This document shows positions 24,675 through 32,537 of a stretch of DNA of 32,854 bases, piece after piece. This stretch comes from an uncultured Bacteroidota bacterium (GTDB lineage Bacteria > Bacteroidota > Bacteroidia > Bacteroidales > GWA2-32-17). Position 1 is the first letter of the stretch; each line of letters starts with the position of its first letter. Position numbers and translations under genes: made by a program. Below the pieces are notes generated by a model that ran no database searches, had not been told where the DNA came from, and saw only the letters and a program-made list of their open reading frames with translations. The DNA lies in contig CAIQJL010000270.1 in NCBI GenBank assembly GCA_903872185.1, forward strand, positions 1-32,854, in the 5' to 3' direction.

Positions 24675-26123
24675 TTGAATAATCAAAGTTCAGAACAAAA
24701 ATTAAAAGATTTGCTTTTTAAAGCAAAATCGATTGAAGTTACTAATATTCAAGAATTACCACCATCTGGATCGTACAGAAGATACTTTCGTTTATTTACT
24801 GTAAATGAAACTTTTATAGGTGCATTTAATCCTGATCCAAAAGAAAATCTTGCATTTATTCACTTTACAAAACATTTTTTAAACTGCAATTTAAATGTAC
24901 CCGAAATAATTGCAGAAGATATTGATAATCATATTTATATTCTATCTGATTTAGGCGATACAACTCTATTCTCATTTTTAGAAACAAAAAGAGTAAAAGG
25001 CGAATTTTCAGATGATATTGTTAGTACTTATAAGAAAGTACTTGATGATTTAACTGAATTTCAATTTGTAGGTGGAAATGAATTGGATTATTCGTTCTGT
25101 TATCCTCGCTCAAGCTTTGATAAACAATCAATGATGTGGGATTTAAATTACTTTAAATACTACTTTTTAAAACTTGCTAAAATTCCTTTTGACGAACAAA
25201 AATTAGAAGATGATTTTGAGGTTTTTGTAAATTATTTATCGCAAGCTGAAAGTAATTATTTTTTGTATCGCGATTTTCAGTCAAGAAATATAATGTTAAA
25301 GGATAATGAAGTATTTTTTATTGATTATCAAGGAGGTAGAAAAGGACCATTATATTATGATGTTGCTTCATTACTTTATGATGCAAAAGCAAATATTCCA
25401 CAAAATAAAAGAGAAGAATTACTTGATTATTATATTAGTAAAGTAAAAAGTATTATTCCTGTAAATGAAAAAGAGTTTAAAGGAATGTATTATTGTTTTG
25501 TACTAATCCGTATTATGCAGGCTATGGGAGCATACGGATTTAGAGGTTTCTACGAAAAGAAAGAACACTTTTTAAAGAGTATACCTTTTGCATTGCAAAA
25601 TTTAGATTGGTTATTGGAAAATGTTGAGATTCCTATTAATATTCCAGCATTAAAAGCAGTATTACAATCATTAACTACTTCAGAAGAATTAAAAAAATAT
25701 AACGAAAAAGTTTTCCCAGAAAGCTCGCTTTGTGTACAAATAAACAGCTTCTCATTTTTAAAAGAATTTCCTGAAGATAAATCAGGTAATGGTGGTGGAT
25801 TTGTATTCGATTGCAGAGCCTTACCTAATCCGGGAAGATATTCAGAATATGAAAATTTTAGTGGGTTAGATTCAAAAGTCTCAGATTTTTTAAATAATGA
25901 TGAAGAAGTAAAACATTTTTTACAAAATGTTATTAAAATTTCGGAACAAAGTGTAGAAAAATATATTTCAAGAAATTTTAATAATCTTCAAATCTCATTT
26001 GGATGTACTGGCGGTCAACACAGATCGGTATTTTGTGCAGAAAAACTTAAAGCACATTTACAATCCAAATATAATTTAAAGATTGAAATAGAACATACTA
26101 ATAGAATTAATTGGAAAAAATAA
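24675..26123 (+). CDS. APH-family sugar kinase (AmgK-like) fused to RapZ C-terminal domain
   Basis: A 482-residue fusion. Residues about 1-330 form an aminoglycoside-phosphotransferase-type kinase: a loop SGSYRRYFRLF (31-41), the catalytic YRDFQSRNIM (Asp200, Asn205) and the metal-binding FIDYQGGRKGPLYYDVASLL (Asp217). Residues about 350-482 match the C-terminal domain of RapZ: FVFDCRALPNPGRY and FGCTGGQHRSVFCAEKL (442-458). In E. coli that domain senses glucosamine-6-phosphate and controls GlmS levels. The next gene is a MurU-like nucleotidyltransferase, matching the AmgK-MurU pair that converts MurNAc to UDP-MurNAc, so an amino-sugar kinase with a sensing domain is the likely role. The TTG start is chosen because no ATG precedes the conserved region and the promoter is 17 bp away. 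Substrate is inferred. Confidence 0.87.
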   Translation: MNNQSSEQKLKDLLFKAKSIEVTNIQELPPSGSYRRYFRLFTVNETFIGAFNPDPKENLAFIHFTKHFLNCNLNVPEIIAEDIDNHIYILSDLGDTTLFSFLETKRVKGEFSDDIVSTYKKVLDDLTEFQFVGGNELDYSFCYPRSSFDKQSMMWDLNYFKYYFLKLAKIPFDEQKLEDDFEVFVNYLSQAESNYFLYRDFQSRNIMLKDNEVFFIDYQGGRKGPLYYDVASLLYDAKANIPQNKREELLDYYISKVKSIIPVNEKEFKGMYYCFVLIRIMQAMGAYGFRGFYEKKEHFLKSIPFALQNLDWLLENVEIPINIPALKAVLQSLTTSEELKKYNEKVFPESSLCVQINSFSFLKEFPEDKSGNGGGFVFDCRALPNPGRYSEYENFSGLDSKVSDFLNNDEEVKHFLQNVIKISEQSVEKYISRNFNNLQISFGCTGGQHRSVFCAEKLKAHLQSKYNLKIEIEHTNRINWKK

Positions 26124-26884
26124 TGGCAAGTAAAGGTAAAGCGATGATATTTGCTGCCGGTTTAGGAACTAGGCTTCATCCTATTACCTTATTAAAACCA
26201 AAGGCCTTGGCCGAAATAGATGGTATTACGCTTTTGGAATATGCTATTAGAAATTTAAAACATTTTGGGTTTACACAAATAATTGTTAACGTACATCATT
26301 TTGCCGATCAGGTAATTGAATTCCTTAAATCAAAAAATAATTTCGGAATAGAAATTTCAATTTCCGATGAGCGTAACAAATTGCTAGATACTGGTGGAGG
26401 ACTTAAAAATGCATCTCATTTTTTTAATGACAACAAACCATTTTTAGTTTATAATGTTGATGTACTTACTGATTTAAATCTTCGAAAACTATATAATAAT
26501 CATATTGAAAGTGGAGCTATAGCAACATTAGCAGTAAGAAACAGAAAAACTTCAAGATATTTTCTTTTTGATCAGAACGAATCGCTTTGTGGTTGGAAAA
26601 ATATGGCTACAAATGAGATTAAAATTAAATGTACATCAATTTCAAAACTTCGTCCATTCGCATTTAGTGGTATTCAGGTAATCAATAATGATTTATTTGA
26701 CATGATGACTACCTATGAAGAATGCTTTTCTATTACAGATGTATATCTAAACTTATGCTCTAATTATAAGATAAAAGCATACAATCATGATAACAGCTTT
26801 TGGATGGACTTAGGTACTGTTGAGCACATTAACCAAGCAGATGAATTGCTATCGAAGTACAATTTTTTGCTTATGCGAGAATAA
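26123..26884 (+). CDS. Sugar-phosphate nucleotidyltransferase (MurU-like)
   Basis: A 253-residue NTP transferase. The nucleotide-binding signature is FAAGLGTRLHPITLLKPKAL, followed by PFLVYNVDVLTDLN with the metal-binding Asp, and a C-terminal SFWMDLGTVEHI typical of the family. It would join a sugar-1-phosphate to UMP or GMP from UTP or GTP. The ATG at 26123 shares its A with the TAA of the kinase-RapZ gene (TAATG), so translation is coupled; the ORF-track TTG twelve bases upstream is rejected. Pairing with an APH-type kinase mirrors AmgK-MurU of cell-wall recycling, so UDP-MurNAc formation is the leading hypothesis. A GDP-sugar or UDP-GlcNAc product is the alternative. Confidence 0.88.
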   Translation: MASKGKAMIFAAGLGTRLHPITLLKPKALAEIDGITLLEYAIRNLKHFGFTQIIVNVHHFADQVIEFLKSKNNFGIEISISDERNKLLDTGGGLKNASHFFNDNKPFLVYNVDVLTDLNLRKLYNNHIESGAIATLAVRNRKTSRYFLFDQNESLCGWKNMATNEIKIKCTSISKLRPFAFSGIQVINNDLFDMMTTYEECFSITDVYLNLCSNYKIKAYNHDNSFWMDLGTVEHINQADELLSKYNFLLMRE

Positions 26885-26900
26885 TCAAAAAAGAAGACTC

Positions 26901-26938
26901 AAATTCCAAATCTCAACCCGCCGCGGCGGATCAAATTC
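26901..26938. repeat. Left inverted terminal repeat of an IVP-type element
   Basis: The 28-nt block 26911-26938, containing the palindrome core CCGCCGCGGCGG, is the reverse complement of 27349-27376 with one mismatch. An outer octamer AAATTCCA (26901-26908) is repeated inverted at 27386-27393. The GC-rich core is foreign to the AT-rich surroundings. Confidence 0.85.
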
Positions 26939-26980
26939 AAAGAAAAAGCATATCCCTTTTGAATTGGTATTTTTTAATTT

Positions 26981-27331
26981 CTAAAGTTTATTAATGATAG
27001 AGGCAAGAATTCGTTTTAATTCATAAGATTCTTTAACCAAATAAGAATTTTGTTCTAATTCTCCAAGTTTTAGTTGTTGATGTAATCGTAGAAAATAAAT
27101 TGCTTCACGCATTTCTTTTAGTGAAATTCCAATTTTCATTTTAACATCTGGTCTTGTTGGTGAGCCTTATGATTCCTCATAATTTGCTCCACTTGAAGTA
27201 GCTGCTCTAATAAGTTGGAGTTTAATATCCATTGTTTCAATGGAATTATTTACGGTTCTAAGATATAAAATAACATCAACTGCAAATTTTAAAAGTCTTT
27301 CGCAAAGATCATTTTCTTTTCTTATTTCCAT
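26981..27331 (-). pseudogene. Four-helix-bundle protein (23S rRNA intervening-sequence type), broken by a stop
   Basis: Not in the ORF track. Read from the ATG at 27331 the frame runs 116 codons to TAG at 26981 with a single internal TAA (codon 55, 27169-27167). Before the break: RKENDLCERLLKFAVDVI and LQLIRAATSSGANYEES; after it: GSPTRPDVKMKIGISLKEMR and EAIYFLRLHQ. This is the TIGR02436-type four-helix-bundle family, related to proteins encoded in 23S rRNA intervening sequences and to Avd of diversity-generating retroelements. Intact relatives have Gln-Gly just after the NYEE motif, so one CAA-to-TAA change explains the stop; no frameshift is seen. The gene sits between inverted repeats with nothing else inside, suggesting it travels as a small element. 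Confidence 0.87.
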
Positions 27332-27348
27332 ATTCCTATTTTTCCTTG

Positions 27349-27393
27349 GAATTTGATCCGCCGCGGCGGATTGAGACTTTGGTCTTGGAATTT
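27349..27393. repeat. Right inverted terminal repeat of an IVP-type element
   Basis: Block 27349-27376 pairs with 26911-26938 at 27 of 28 positions, and TGGAATTT at 27386-27393 pairs with the outer octamer on the left. The right arm has about seven extra bases between the two blocks compared with the left. It ends eight bases before the guaA stop codon, so it may also form part of the guaA 3' end. Confidence 0.85.
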
Positions 27394-27400
27394 ACAAAGC

Positions 27401-28930
27401 TTATTCCCACTCAATAGTAGCAGGTGGTTTAGAGCTAATATCATAAACAACGCGGTTAATTCCTTTCACGTTGTTAATTATTTTATTTGACACATTTGCA
27501 AGAAACTCGTATGGTAAGTGCACCCAATCAGCAGTCATTCCATCAGTACTTTGAACAGCACGTAATGCAACAACTTGTTCGTATGTGCGTTCGTCACCCA
27601 TTACACCAACAGAGTGAATTGGTAACAACATAACACCAGCTTGCCAAACAGAATCGTACAAATTACTTTCTTTTAACGAAGAAATAAAAATGCTATCCAC
27701 TTCTTGTAAAATGCTAACTTTCTCAAGAGTTATATCGCCAAGAATTCTAATTGCTAAACCTGGTCCTGGAAATGGATGGCGATTTAAAATATTTGCATCA
27801 AGATTTAATTCTTTTCCAACTCTTCTAACTTCATCTTTAAAAAGGAGGCGGAGAGGCTCAACAACTTGCAAATTCATTTTTGCAGGTAAGCCACCAACAT
27901 TATGATGTGATTTTATTGTTGCAGATGGGCCGTTAACAGATAATGATTCAATTACATCTGGATAAATAGTTCCTTGAGCTAACCATTTTACATTTTCTAT
28001 TTGTTTAGCCTCATGGTCAAAAGTTTCTATAAAAACACGACCAATAATTTTTCTTTTTTGCTCAGGATCACTTACACCTTTTAATTCACTAATAAATTGT
28101 TCAGAAGCATCAACACCCTTAATATTTAAACCAGTTTTTTTGTATGCTTCTAAAACTTCATCGTATTCATTTTTGCGTAACAAACCATTATTAACAAAAA
28201 TACAATATAAGTTTTTACCTATTGCTTTGTGCAAAAGTAGAGCAGCAACAGAAGAATCAACGCCACCTGATAAACCTAAAACTACTTTATCGTTTTCAAC
28301 TTTTTCCTGAATTTCAGAAACTATTGAATTCACAAAAGCAGCAGGAGTCCATGTTTGAGCACAACCGCAAATATTTACAATAAAATTTTTCAATAATTCC
28401 ATTCCCTGGGTTGAGTGGTATACTTCAGGATGAAACTGAATTCCATAAGTTTCTTCATTTTCAATTTTAAAAGCTCCAACTTTTACAGTTTCTGTGCTCG
28501 CTGTTATTTTATAATTTTCTGGTATTTTAGTTATTGTATCACCATGCGACATCCACACCTGAGTATCTTTGGAAATATTTTGAAATAATTTATCGTTGTT
28601 ATCAATAAATTGAAGGTTCGCTCTTCCATATTCTCTATGATTAGAAGGCAATACTTCACCACCAAAATGATGTGAAAGATATTGTGCTCCATAACAAATT
28701 CCTAATAATGGAAATTTACCTTTAATATTTGCACTATCAAATTTTGGAGAACTTTCATCTCTAACAGAATATGGGCTACCAGATAAAATTACACCTTTTA
28801 CACCTTCATCAACAGAAAAAGATTTATTAAACGGATGTATTTCGCAATAAACATTTAATTCTCTTACTCTTCTGGCAATTAGTTGAGTATACTGAGATCC
28901 AAAATCTAAAATAATTATTTTTTCAGCCAC
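27401..28930 (-). CDS. guaA: GMP synthase (glutamine-hydrolysing)
   Basis: A 509-residue two-domain enzyme that converts XMP to GMP using glutamine and ATP. The class I glutamine amidotransferase domain (about 1-190) has the nucleophile Cys79 in LGICYGAQY and the [11 protein letters not shown] block. The ATP-pyrophosphatase domain follows with the P-loop [13 protein letters not shown] (about 217-229), HHNVGGLP and [14 protein letters not shown]. The C-terminal dimerisation domain ends in the family signature KPPATIEWE. The start is GTG. All key residues are present and the length is normal. Its 3' end borders the inverted-repeat element carrying the broken four-helix-bundle gene. Confidence 0.97.
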   Translation of the reverse strand: MAEKIIILDFGSQYTQLIARRVRELNVYCEIHPFNKSFSVDEGVKGVILSGSPYSVRDESSPKFDSANIKGKFPLLGICYGAQYLSHHFGGEVLPSNHREYGRANLQFIDNNDKLFQNISKDTQVWMSHGDTITKIPENYKITASTETVKVGAFKIENEETYGIQFHPEVYHSTQGMELLKNFIVNICGCAQTWTPAAFVNSIVSEIQEKVENDKVVLGLSGGVDSSVAALLLHKAIGKNLYCIFVNNGLLRKNEYDEVLEAYKKTGLNIKGVDASEQFISELKGVSDPEQKRKIIGRVFIETFDHEAKQIENVKWLAQGTIYPDVIESLSVNGPSATIKSHHNVGGLPAKMNLQVVEPLRLLFKDEVRRVGKELNLDANILNRHPFPGPGLAIRILGDITLEKVSILQEVDSIFISSLKESNLYDSVWQAGVMLLPIHSVGVMGDERTYEQVVALRAVQSTDGMTADWVHLPYEFLANVSNKIINNVKGINRVVYDISSKPPATIEWE

Positions 28931-29014
28931 GTATTTAAGTTTTTAACTAATTTGTAAAATTAGCATTTGAATATGCGAAATCTTATATTTAAAATAAAAG
29001 TTTTTAACTTGATA

Positions 29015-31186
29015 TTAATAATTGATATTTGCTTTATTCTCAGGTAAACAAATCAATTTTTGAGTATATACAATTTTATTTAACTCTATTTTAAGAAAAT
29101 AACAGCCAGGGGTTAGCTTTGCTGTAATATCACTTAAAAGAATTTCATTTACTTTTGGTATAGTTTCAAATTCTTTGCTAATTATTTTTTTACCAGAAAT
29201 ATCAATTATAGAAATGTTTGCAAATTTAGAATCTAAAGAATTAAATCGAATTATTGCATTTTCTATAAAAGGATTTGGAAATACAATAAATCCAGTTGAA
29301 GGAAGTGTGTTTTCTTCTATTCCAGTAGTTGAAGACACATAATCAATTGCCCAACCTGACGCAGTAATATCAGTATTTGTAAAGAATTTAATACAAACAA
29401 TTGGCGCTTGTATTGTTAATGATCCAGTAGGTGGGTTTAAATGATTAAAAGTAGCTATAGAACTTCCACTTGAAAAGTTGTTTTTATAAATCTGAACATA
29501 ATCACCAAGATTATTTGTTGCCAGATTAAATTCAGTAAAGCTTAAAGTTATAGATTGGGCATTTGCTGGTTTTATTACCCAACGACAATTTGTAGCATTA
29601 TTATAATCACAAATTCCACTTCCATCAGAAACATTTCCACTTTGATTTGTTACTGTATCGGTCTGGCAATATTTTACTGAATAGTTAGCTAAAAATCCAT
29701 CAGAAACTTCGCTATTATCAGACTTAAATGTTACAAATAAATTTTTAGAACTCGACTCTAATAAAGTAGGAGATAGGTTTTCTGAAGTTAAAGGAAAATT
29801 CATACTATTATAACTTGCCAATAGCTGCGATTGAGCATTACTACCATCATAAACATTTAGTGTATCACCATTTGATAAACCAAATTGATTAAAACCTAGC
29901 TTAAGCTTTATACCACAATCCGGATTAAGTAGCCATGAACAATCGGAATTGTTATTGTAAAGTTTTATACTACTACCATCTGAAAATGTACCGTTGCTTC
30001 CAACTATTTCTTTATAACCCGAACAAAATGTAGGATAAGTGTAATTTATTGTATCTGGGTAAATATCAACAACTAATTCCTGACAAAGATTGAAATTATA
30101 ACCATTTGGATTTAATTGGTCTAGGTAGAAAAAACCATCCTGTGAACTTCCCCAACCCCAGTTAAAATGAAAGAAAGTATTTGACTGATAACCATCGCAA
30201 ACAAAAGCATGACCGCTAATATAAGTAGTATCTTCCCAGCCTGCATAATATAATGGTTTTTTTTGATCCAGATTTGCAATTATTATACTATCCCATGGTA
30301 AAGTTGTACTATCTCTAAAAATATATCTGGTTTGAGAACAATATTTAAAATAATTTTTGAATGAAAGAGCAGCATGGTGATTCCACATTCCTGAGCCACC
30401 TGGTCCATAATTCATATCTACTGAAACACCAATGTGAAATAACAACTTAGCTATTGCTAGATTAGTAAAAGTTAAATGATTTGCCATTGCATCCCAATCA
30501 TAAGTGCTATTTGAAAAATCTGCAGAAATAACACCATAATCAGGATGATTATATGTGTATGAACTAAAACCAGTTTGTGGCCATCTGTGGTAAAACATAA
30601 TTTGTCCCATTGCAGTTGCAACGCACCCTGCATATGTATGACCACCCGGACCAGCAGCATCGGCAGGACATAATTCATTATAAAATTTATCTTGATTCCA
30701 TGTTGAAGTAAGGAGAGGAGCAATAGCTTTTTCTTTTAGAACGTTGTTATTATTTTTTTGATAATACTTCCATGCATTATCAATTGTACTATTAGTTTGT
30801 TTTAAATTTGTAACTGCACTATAAATCTGTTTTTTATAATTATTCATCCAAAAAATAAAATTTGGATTTTCCTGATCTTTAGAATAATTACTCTCAAACG
30901 AATAGCCCAATATTGGAAAAACATTTCGTTGAGCCGAAACAATAACAAAACCATTAGGCTCAAAATTGAAAATATAATATAAAGGTATATTGTCTGTTGA
31001 ATTTATTAATTCATAATTAATAATATTTGTTTCATTTGACTTTACCGAGAAAAATGTTTTTGCTTTTTCTAAATAAAAATTTTTGGCAATTAGTTGTAAA
31101 GTGTCAGTGGAAATAGGCTGGGCGTATATCTGCAATTTGTTTATTGAACAAAACAGTAGTATGAGAAAAGCAATTTTTCGAATCAT
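29015..31186 (-). CDS. Secreted C10 (streptopain-like) cysteine protease with two CUB-like domains and T9SS sorting domain
   Basis: A 723-residue exported protease. Order: signal peptide (to about 22, QIYAQ); propeptide of the Spi type (about 25-150, with PNGFVIVSAQRNVFPILGYS); C10 catalytic domain (about 155-390); two CUB-like beta-sandwich domains (about 393-505 and 507-625; DGSSIKLYNNNSDCSWLL and YNNATNCRWVIKPANAQ); and a T9SS sorting domain. Catalytic Cys188 is in YAGCVATAMGQIM and His326 in SGHAFVCDGY, with FNWGWGSSQDGFF after it as in SpeB, PrtT and interpain. The enzyme is likely made as a zymogen and works outside the cell on protein substrates. A second cysteine protease gene lies directly upstream, but a hairpin terminator separates them. 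Confidence 0.93.
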   Translation of the reverse strand: MIRKIAFLILLFCSINKLQIYAQPISTDTLQLIAKNFYLEKAKTFFSVKSNETNIINYELINSTDNIPLYYIFNFEPNGFVIVSAQRNVFPILGYSFESNYSKDQENPNFIFWMNNYKKQIYSAVTNLKQTNSTIDNAWKYYQKNNNNVLKEKAIAPLLTSTWNQDKFYNELCPADAAGPGGHTYAGCVATAMGQIMFYHRWPQTGFSSYTYNHPDYGVISADFSNSTYDWDAMANHLTFTNLAIAKLLFHIGVSVDMNYGPGGSGMWNHHAALSFKNYFKYCSQTRYIFRDSTTLPWDSIIIANLDQKKPLYYAGWEDTTYISGHAFVCDGYQSNTFFHFNWGWGSSQDGFFYLDQLNPNGYNFNLCQELVVDIYPDTINYTYPTFCSGYKEIVGSNGTFSDGSSIKLYNNNSDCSWLLNPDCGIKLKLGFNQFGLSNGDTLNVYDGSNAQSQLLASYNSMNFPLTSENLSPTLLESSSKNLFVTFKSDNSEVSDGFLANYSVKYCQTDTVTNQSGNVSDGSGICDYNNATNCRWVIKPANAQSITLSFTEFNLATNNLGDYVQIYKNNFSSGSSIATFNHLNPPTGSLTIQAPIVCIKFFTNTDITASGWAIDYVSSTTGIEENTLPSTGFIVFPNPFIENAIIRFNSLDSKFANISIIDISGKKIISKEFETIPKVNEILLSDITAKLTPGCYFLKIELNKIVYTQKLICLPENKANINY

Positions 31187-31212
31187 AATCTAAATTTTTA
31201 TAAAAATAAAAA

Positions 31213-31236
31213 AATGCCCGAATAGTTTCGAGCATT
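31213..31236 (-). terminator. Intrinsic terminator after the C1 protease gene
   Basis: Arms AATGCCCGAA (31213-31222) and TTCGAGCATT (31227-31236) pair with one mismatch around a 4-nt loop. Read on the minus strand the hairpin is followed by a TTTTTTTATTTTTA tract, and it lies ten bases past the stop of the C1 protease. It leaves only about 26 bases before the C10 protease ATG. Confidence 0.8.
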
Positions 31237-31246
31237 AATAATTTTT

Positions 31247-32485
31247 TTATTTAAACTTTTTAAGAAGATCTTTGACAGCATCTTTATGAACTGTAAAATT
31301 CATCATCTTAAGTTTAACATAGTCCTCGCTGAAAAAATAATAACCAAATTCTTTTGCATTAACATCATTGTTTCTTGAGCCAGAACCGGAATCTTTTATC
31401 ATATACCACCGTTGTCCTTTATAATCAACATATCCAACTAAATGTATTCCATGATCATCTGTAGTTGTTTTGTTTGAAAAACGAAACTGACGAGCTTCAT
31501 CATTAATAGAACTAGATGGGATATCAAAAGAAGGCACTATAGCACATTGTGTTTCTGAATCAAAACCAGCTTCTGAAACATCACCGCCAATTGCAACTGT
31601 GTAGCCACTTTCAATACATTTACGAAGAGTAGCTGTATATTCATCAAGTGGAACATTATAATAATCTTTGCTTCTCCACCAGTTATCGTCAACATCATAT
31701 AGTACTTTCTGATAAAATGGTTCCTGCATAATAGAAAGAATATCAATATAATCGTCAGGAATAATTTTCACAACATCACTTAAATATTGTTTTGGTGTAT
31801 ATTGTTTTCCATTAACAGTAACCGATGTAGGTGGTTCGCCAATATAATGATTCATAATAGATTTAATAGTAGAAATAACTTCTTCTTCATTCCATGCATT
31901 TGATAATTTCACAGAATTTAAATACGAATCCATTTCTGCCTTCATTGCCTCATGACTATGATATTTACGACAATTATTTAATCCGTTATATGCTTCATAT
32001 GGAATTGCACCATATAATTTAAATATTCTTGTAACAGCATTTGCTTCACTTCCTTCACCAAAAACTGAAGTACCACGAGTTTTAATATATTCTCTTGCTT
32101 TTTCAACATATTCCCAGTATGCAATAAAAATCTCGCTTAGTTTAATTTTTTGATTTGTTAAACGAAATACTTCTGATTCAAAATATGAAATTGTTGAATA
32201 TGACCAACAAGTGCCTGCATTTCCCTGTGAAATAGGAGAGTTATGCCATTGAGTTTTATATAAATCAATTTTATTTGGCAAGTCTTTTCCTTTTAAATCA
32301 GCTTTAAACCTTTGAACTTGTTTAGGTGGAGCAGCATTTTCTTCTACATTCCTAACATCTTTCATTATTACATTTTGATAATAGCCCGGTTGATACAATT
32401 TAAATATAGCTTTATCTTTATTATCCTGCGCCTGAATAATTGTAATTACAAAAAATGTAATTGCCAGTAGAACAATTTTTTTCAT
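31247..32485 (-). CDS. C1-family cysteine peptidase (bleomycin hydrolase/aminopeptidase C-like)
   Basis: A 412-residue papain-fold peptidase with a signal peptide (MKKIVLLAITFFVITIIQAQ), so it acts outside the cytoplasm, unlike typical PepC. The catalytic Cys93 is in SQGNAGTCWSYSTISYFESE and the His is in DDHGIHLVGYVDYKGQRWYM (about 349). The long helical insertion after the first motif (KLSEIFIAYWEYVEKAREYI) is the bleomycin-hydrolase hallmark. The position of the papain Asn (usually NSWG) reads KDSGSGS, with Asp in place of Asn and no Trp. This may be normal for secreted Bacteroidota members or alter activity. The gene has its own terminator, so it is not simply cotranscribed with the C10 protease downstream. 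Confidence 0.9.
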   Translation of the reverse strand: MKKIVLLAITFFVITIIQAQDNKDKAIFKLYQPGYYQNVIMKDVRNVEENAAPPKQVQRFKADLKGKDLPNKIDLYKTQWHNSPISQGNAGTCWSYSTISYFESEVFRLTNQKIKLSEIFIAYWEYVEKAREYIKTRGTSVFGEGSEANAVTRIFKLYGAIPYEAYNGLNNCRKYHSHEAMKAEMDSYLNSVKLSNAWNEEEVISTIKSIMNHYIGEPPTSVTVNGKQYTPKQYLSDVVKIIPDDYIDILSIMQEPFYQKVLYDVDDNWWRSKDYYNVPLDEYTATLRKCIESGYTVAIGGDVSEAGFDSETQCAIVPSFDIPSSSINDEARQFRFSNKTTTDDHGIHLVGYVDYKGQRWYMIKDSGSGSRNNDVNAKEFGYYFFSEDYVKLKMMNFTVHKDAVKDLLKKFK

Positions 32486-32537
32486 GATTTAGAATTATTA
32501 AATTATTTTTATCTAAGATAGTAGTTTTTCTTAAATT

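Noticed and set aside
26111-26122. TTG start of the nucleotidyltransferase
   Set aside because: The ATG at 26123 forms a TAATG overlap with the upstream stop, the usual coupled arrangement.
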